Part shown: one piece after another, positions 4,917-5,790 of the stretch
Numbering within the stretch: position 1 is the stretch's first letter
Layout: every line of letters starts with the position of its first letter
Source: Syntrophomonadaceae bacterium
GTDB lineage: Bacteria > Bacillota > Dethiobacteria > PWVN01
Length of the DNA: 5,790 bases
Direction of reading: 5' to 3'
Assembly (NCBI GenBank): GCA_003561835.1
Contig: PWVN01000103.1
Span: forward strand, 1-5,790
The notes under the pieces: model-generated
The model's database searches: none
Told to the model about the DNA's origin: nothing
The model's input: only the letters and a program-made list of their open reading frames with translations
Position numbers and translations under genes: made by a program

Positions 4917-5689
4917 GCCGGACCCCCTCCCGCAGTTTTTTTCTGGTGGCGTCCCTTAAGTTCCTCCAGCACCTGCCGGTACCCCACCCCACCCGCCTGC
5001 AGCACCAGCAGCAGGTGGAAGAGCAGGTCCGCCGCCTCGTAGACCAGCTCGCCGGCGTCCTCGTTTTTGGCGGCGATGATAACCTCCCCCGCTTCTTCAC
5101 CGATTTTCTTCAGCAGGGCGTCGGGCCCCCGGGCGAAGAGGGAAGCCACGTAGCTCTCCCCCGCCTTACGCCGGCGGCGCTCCCCGATGATCTCCTCCAG
5201 GGCAAAGGGGAAGGCTGCCAGGTCCTCTTCCCCGGGCTTTGCCCCTTTTCCGGACATCACCCCTTTTCCAGGTTTGTCCCTTTCCCCGGGCTTAGCCCCT
5301 TTTCCAGGCTCCGCCCCTCCCCCGGGCGCCGCCCCTTCCGCCTCCCGAAGGGCCAGAAGATCCTCAAAACAGGACCAGCTGCCCCGGTGGCAGGCGGGCC
5401 CCGCCGGCTTCACCCGCACCAGGAGGGTGTCGGCATCGCAGTCAAAGTAGACCGCCTCTACCTCCTGAAGGTTGCCGGAAGTCCGGCCCTTTTCCCACAG
5501 CTCCCGGCGGCTGCGGCTGTAAAACCAGGTCCGCCCCGTTTCCAGGGTCCGCTGCAGGGATTCTCCGTTCATGTAAGCCACCATCAGGACCTCTCCCCCG
5601 TCCCCGTCCTGGACCACCGCCGGGATCAGCCCCTTCTCGTCGAACTTGAGCCCCGCTTCTATGGGGTCCTTAATCACCTTGAGGGACAC
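4913..5689 (-). CDS. hisIE: Bifunctional phosphoribosyl-AMP cyclohydrolase / phosphoribosyl-ATP pyrophosphatase with repeat linker
   Basis: HisIE performs steps 2 and 3 of histidine synthesis: PR-ATP to PR-AMP, then ring opening to ProFAR. The cyclohydrolase half is about residues 1-117, with VAYMN at 37-41, the WFYSRSRRELWEKG region at 55-68 and zinc ligands Cys84 (in DCDADT), Cys100 and Cys107. The 16- and 7-residue spacings fit the HisI family. The pyrophosphatase half is about 162-250, an all-alpha MazG-like domain with KIGEEAGE at 195-202 and EAADLLFHLL at 218-227. Between them, residues 117-158 are a Gly/Pro/Lys hexapeptide repeat, so the 258-residue protein is longer than a usual HisIE (about 200-230). 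The GTG at 5687-5689 is chosen because homology begins there and a run of six G lies upstream; the GTG four codons later (5675-5677) is possible. The gene overlaps hisF by 20 nt. Confidence 0.95.
   Translation of the reverse strand: MSLKVIKDPIEAGLKFDEKGLIPAVVQDGDGGEVLMVAYMNGESLQRTLETGRTWFYSRSRRELWEKGRTSGNLQEVEAVYFDCDADTLLVRVKPAGPACHRGSWSCFEDLLALREAEGAAPGGGAEPGKGAKPGERDKPGKGVMSGKGAKPGEEDLAAFPFALEEIIGERRRRKAGESYVASLFARGPDALLKKIGEEAGEVIIAAKNEDAGELVYEAADLLFHLLLVLQAGGVGYRQVLEELKGRHQKKTAGGGPA
5219..5344 (-). repeat. 18-bp tandem repeat (about seven units) encoding the HisIE linker
   Basis: The plus strand holds back-to-back 18-base units such as CTTAGCCCCTTTTCCAGG (5291-5308) and CATCACCCCTTTTCCAGG (5255-5272). 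Boundaries fall at 5219, 5237, 5255, 5273, 5291, 5309 and 5327; the outer two units are degenerate. The unit length is a multiple of three and in phase with hisIE. It encodes hexapeptides read N to C as PGGGAE, PGKGAK, PGERDK, PGKGVM, SGKGAK and PGEEDL. Slippage or unequal crossing-over within a coding linker explains it. Confidence 0.9.
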
Positions 5690-5790
5690 GGACCTTGACC
5701 CCCCTTTCCGCCAGGTATTCCTTGACCTGCTGAAGGCTGAAGGTGCCGTAGTGGAAGACGGAGGCGGCCAGGGCGGCATCCGCCTCCCCC
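5670..5790 (-). CDS. hisF: Imidazole glycerol phosphate synthase cyclase subunit, C-terminal 39 residues
   Basis: HisF, with the glutaminase HisH, makes imidazole glycerol phosphate and AICAR in step 5 of histidine synthesis. Only the end of the (beta/alpha)8 barrel is in the window. It reads EADAALAASVFHYGTFSLQQ and then VKEYLAERGVKVR, matching the well-conserved HisF C-terminus (ADAALAAS.FH.G..S...VK.YL...G..VR). The stop is TAA at 5670-5672. The gene continues past the right edge, so its start cannot be seen. It overlaps hisIE by 20 nt in another frame, as expected within a compact his operon. Confidence 0.93.
   Translation of the reverse strand, partial: GEADAALAASVFHYGTFSLQQVKEYLAERGVKVRVPQGD

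Noticed and set aside
5219..5344. CRISPR-like array
   Set aside because: The 18-bp units are directly adjacent without spacers, are in phase with hisIE and encode hexapeptides, so this is a coding tandem repeat.
4946..5698. 250-codon plus-strand frame opposite hisIE with FPGLSPFSRL-type repeats
   Set aside because: The repeats are the complement of the 18-bp hisIE linker units. HisI and HisE signatures are intact on the minus strand.

Overview
The window is GC-rich and compact, and every supportable gene lies on the minus strand. Two transcription units can be read, upstream to downstream from high to low coordinates. The gene content (PHP-family HisJ, fused HisIE, an Rrf2/IscR-like regulator, lgt next to aroC-aroB), the G-rich Shine-Dalgarno sequences and the frequent GTG/TTG starts suggest a GC-rich, possibly thermophilic, Gram-positive bacterium of the Clostridia/Peptococcia type (Desulfotomaculum- or Moorella-like). 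This placement is an inference from gene content, not a search result.

Region 1 (5790 down to 3041) is the end of a histidine operon with two extra genes: the 3' end of hisF, hisIE, hisJ, an Rrf2-family regulator and an ogt-type DNA alkyl repair gene. Junctions are tight: a 20-nt overlap (hisF/hisIE), a 4-nt ATGA overlap (hisIE/hisJ), then gaps of 13 nt and 15 nt. The first three genes cover steps 2, 3, 5 and 8 or so of histidine biosynthesis. The regulator and repair gene appear to share the transcript. HisIE and Ogt each carry a low-complexity linker or insertion.

Region 2 (3040-2834) is the only sizeable intergenic stretch. It holds a 42-nt imperfect inverted repeat (possible terminator of region 1), a 6-6-6 palindrome touching a near-consensus sigma-A promoter (TTGACA, 17 nt, TATGAT), and a 7-bp hairpin in the predicted 5' leader.

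Region 3 (2833 down to 1) is lgt, aroC and the first 275 codons of aroB, probably transcribed from that promoter. lgt makes lipoprotein diacylglyceryl groups; aroC and aroB are shikimate/chorismate enzymes. The aroC ribosome binding site overlaps the lgt stop codon. No aroK lies between aroC and aroB; the 86-nt spacer there is G-rich and starts with a 12-bp tandem duplication.

I see no tRNA, rRNA, CRISPR array, insertion sequence or prophage gene. Most of the window is conserved housekeeping metabolism. The points worth a second look are the regulator/repair pair in the his operon, the hexapeptide-repeat linker of HisIE, and the promoter/operator region before lgt. I do not see a convincing undescribed multi-gene system.
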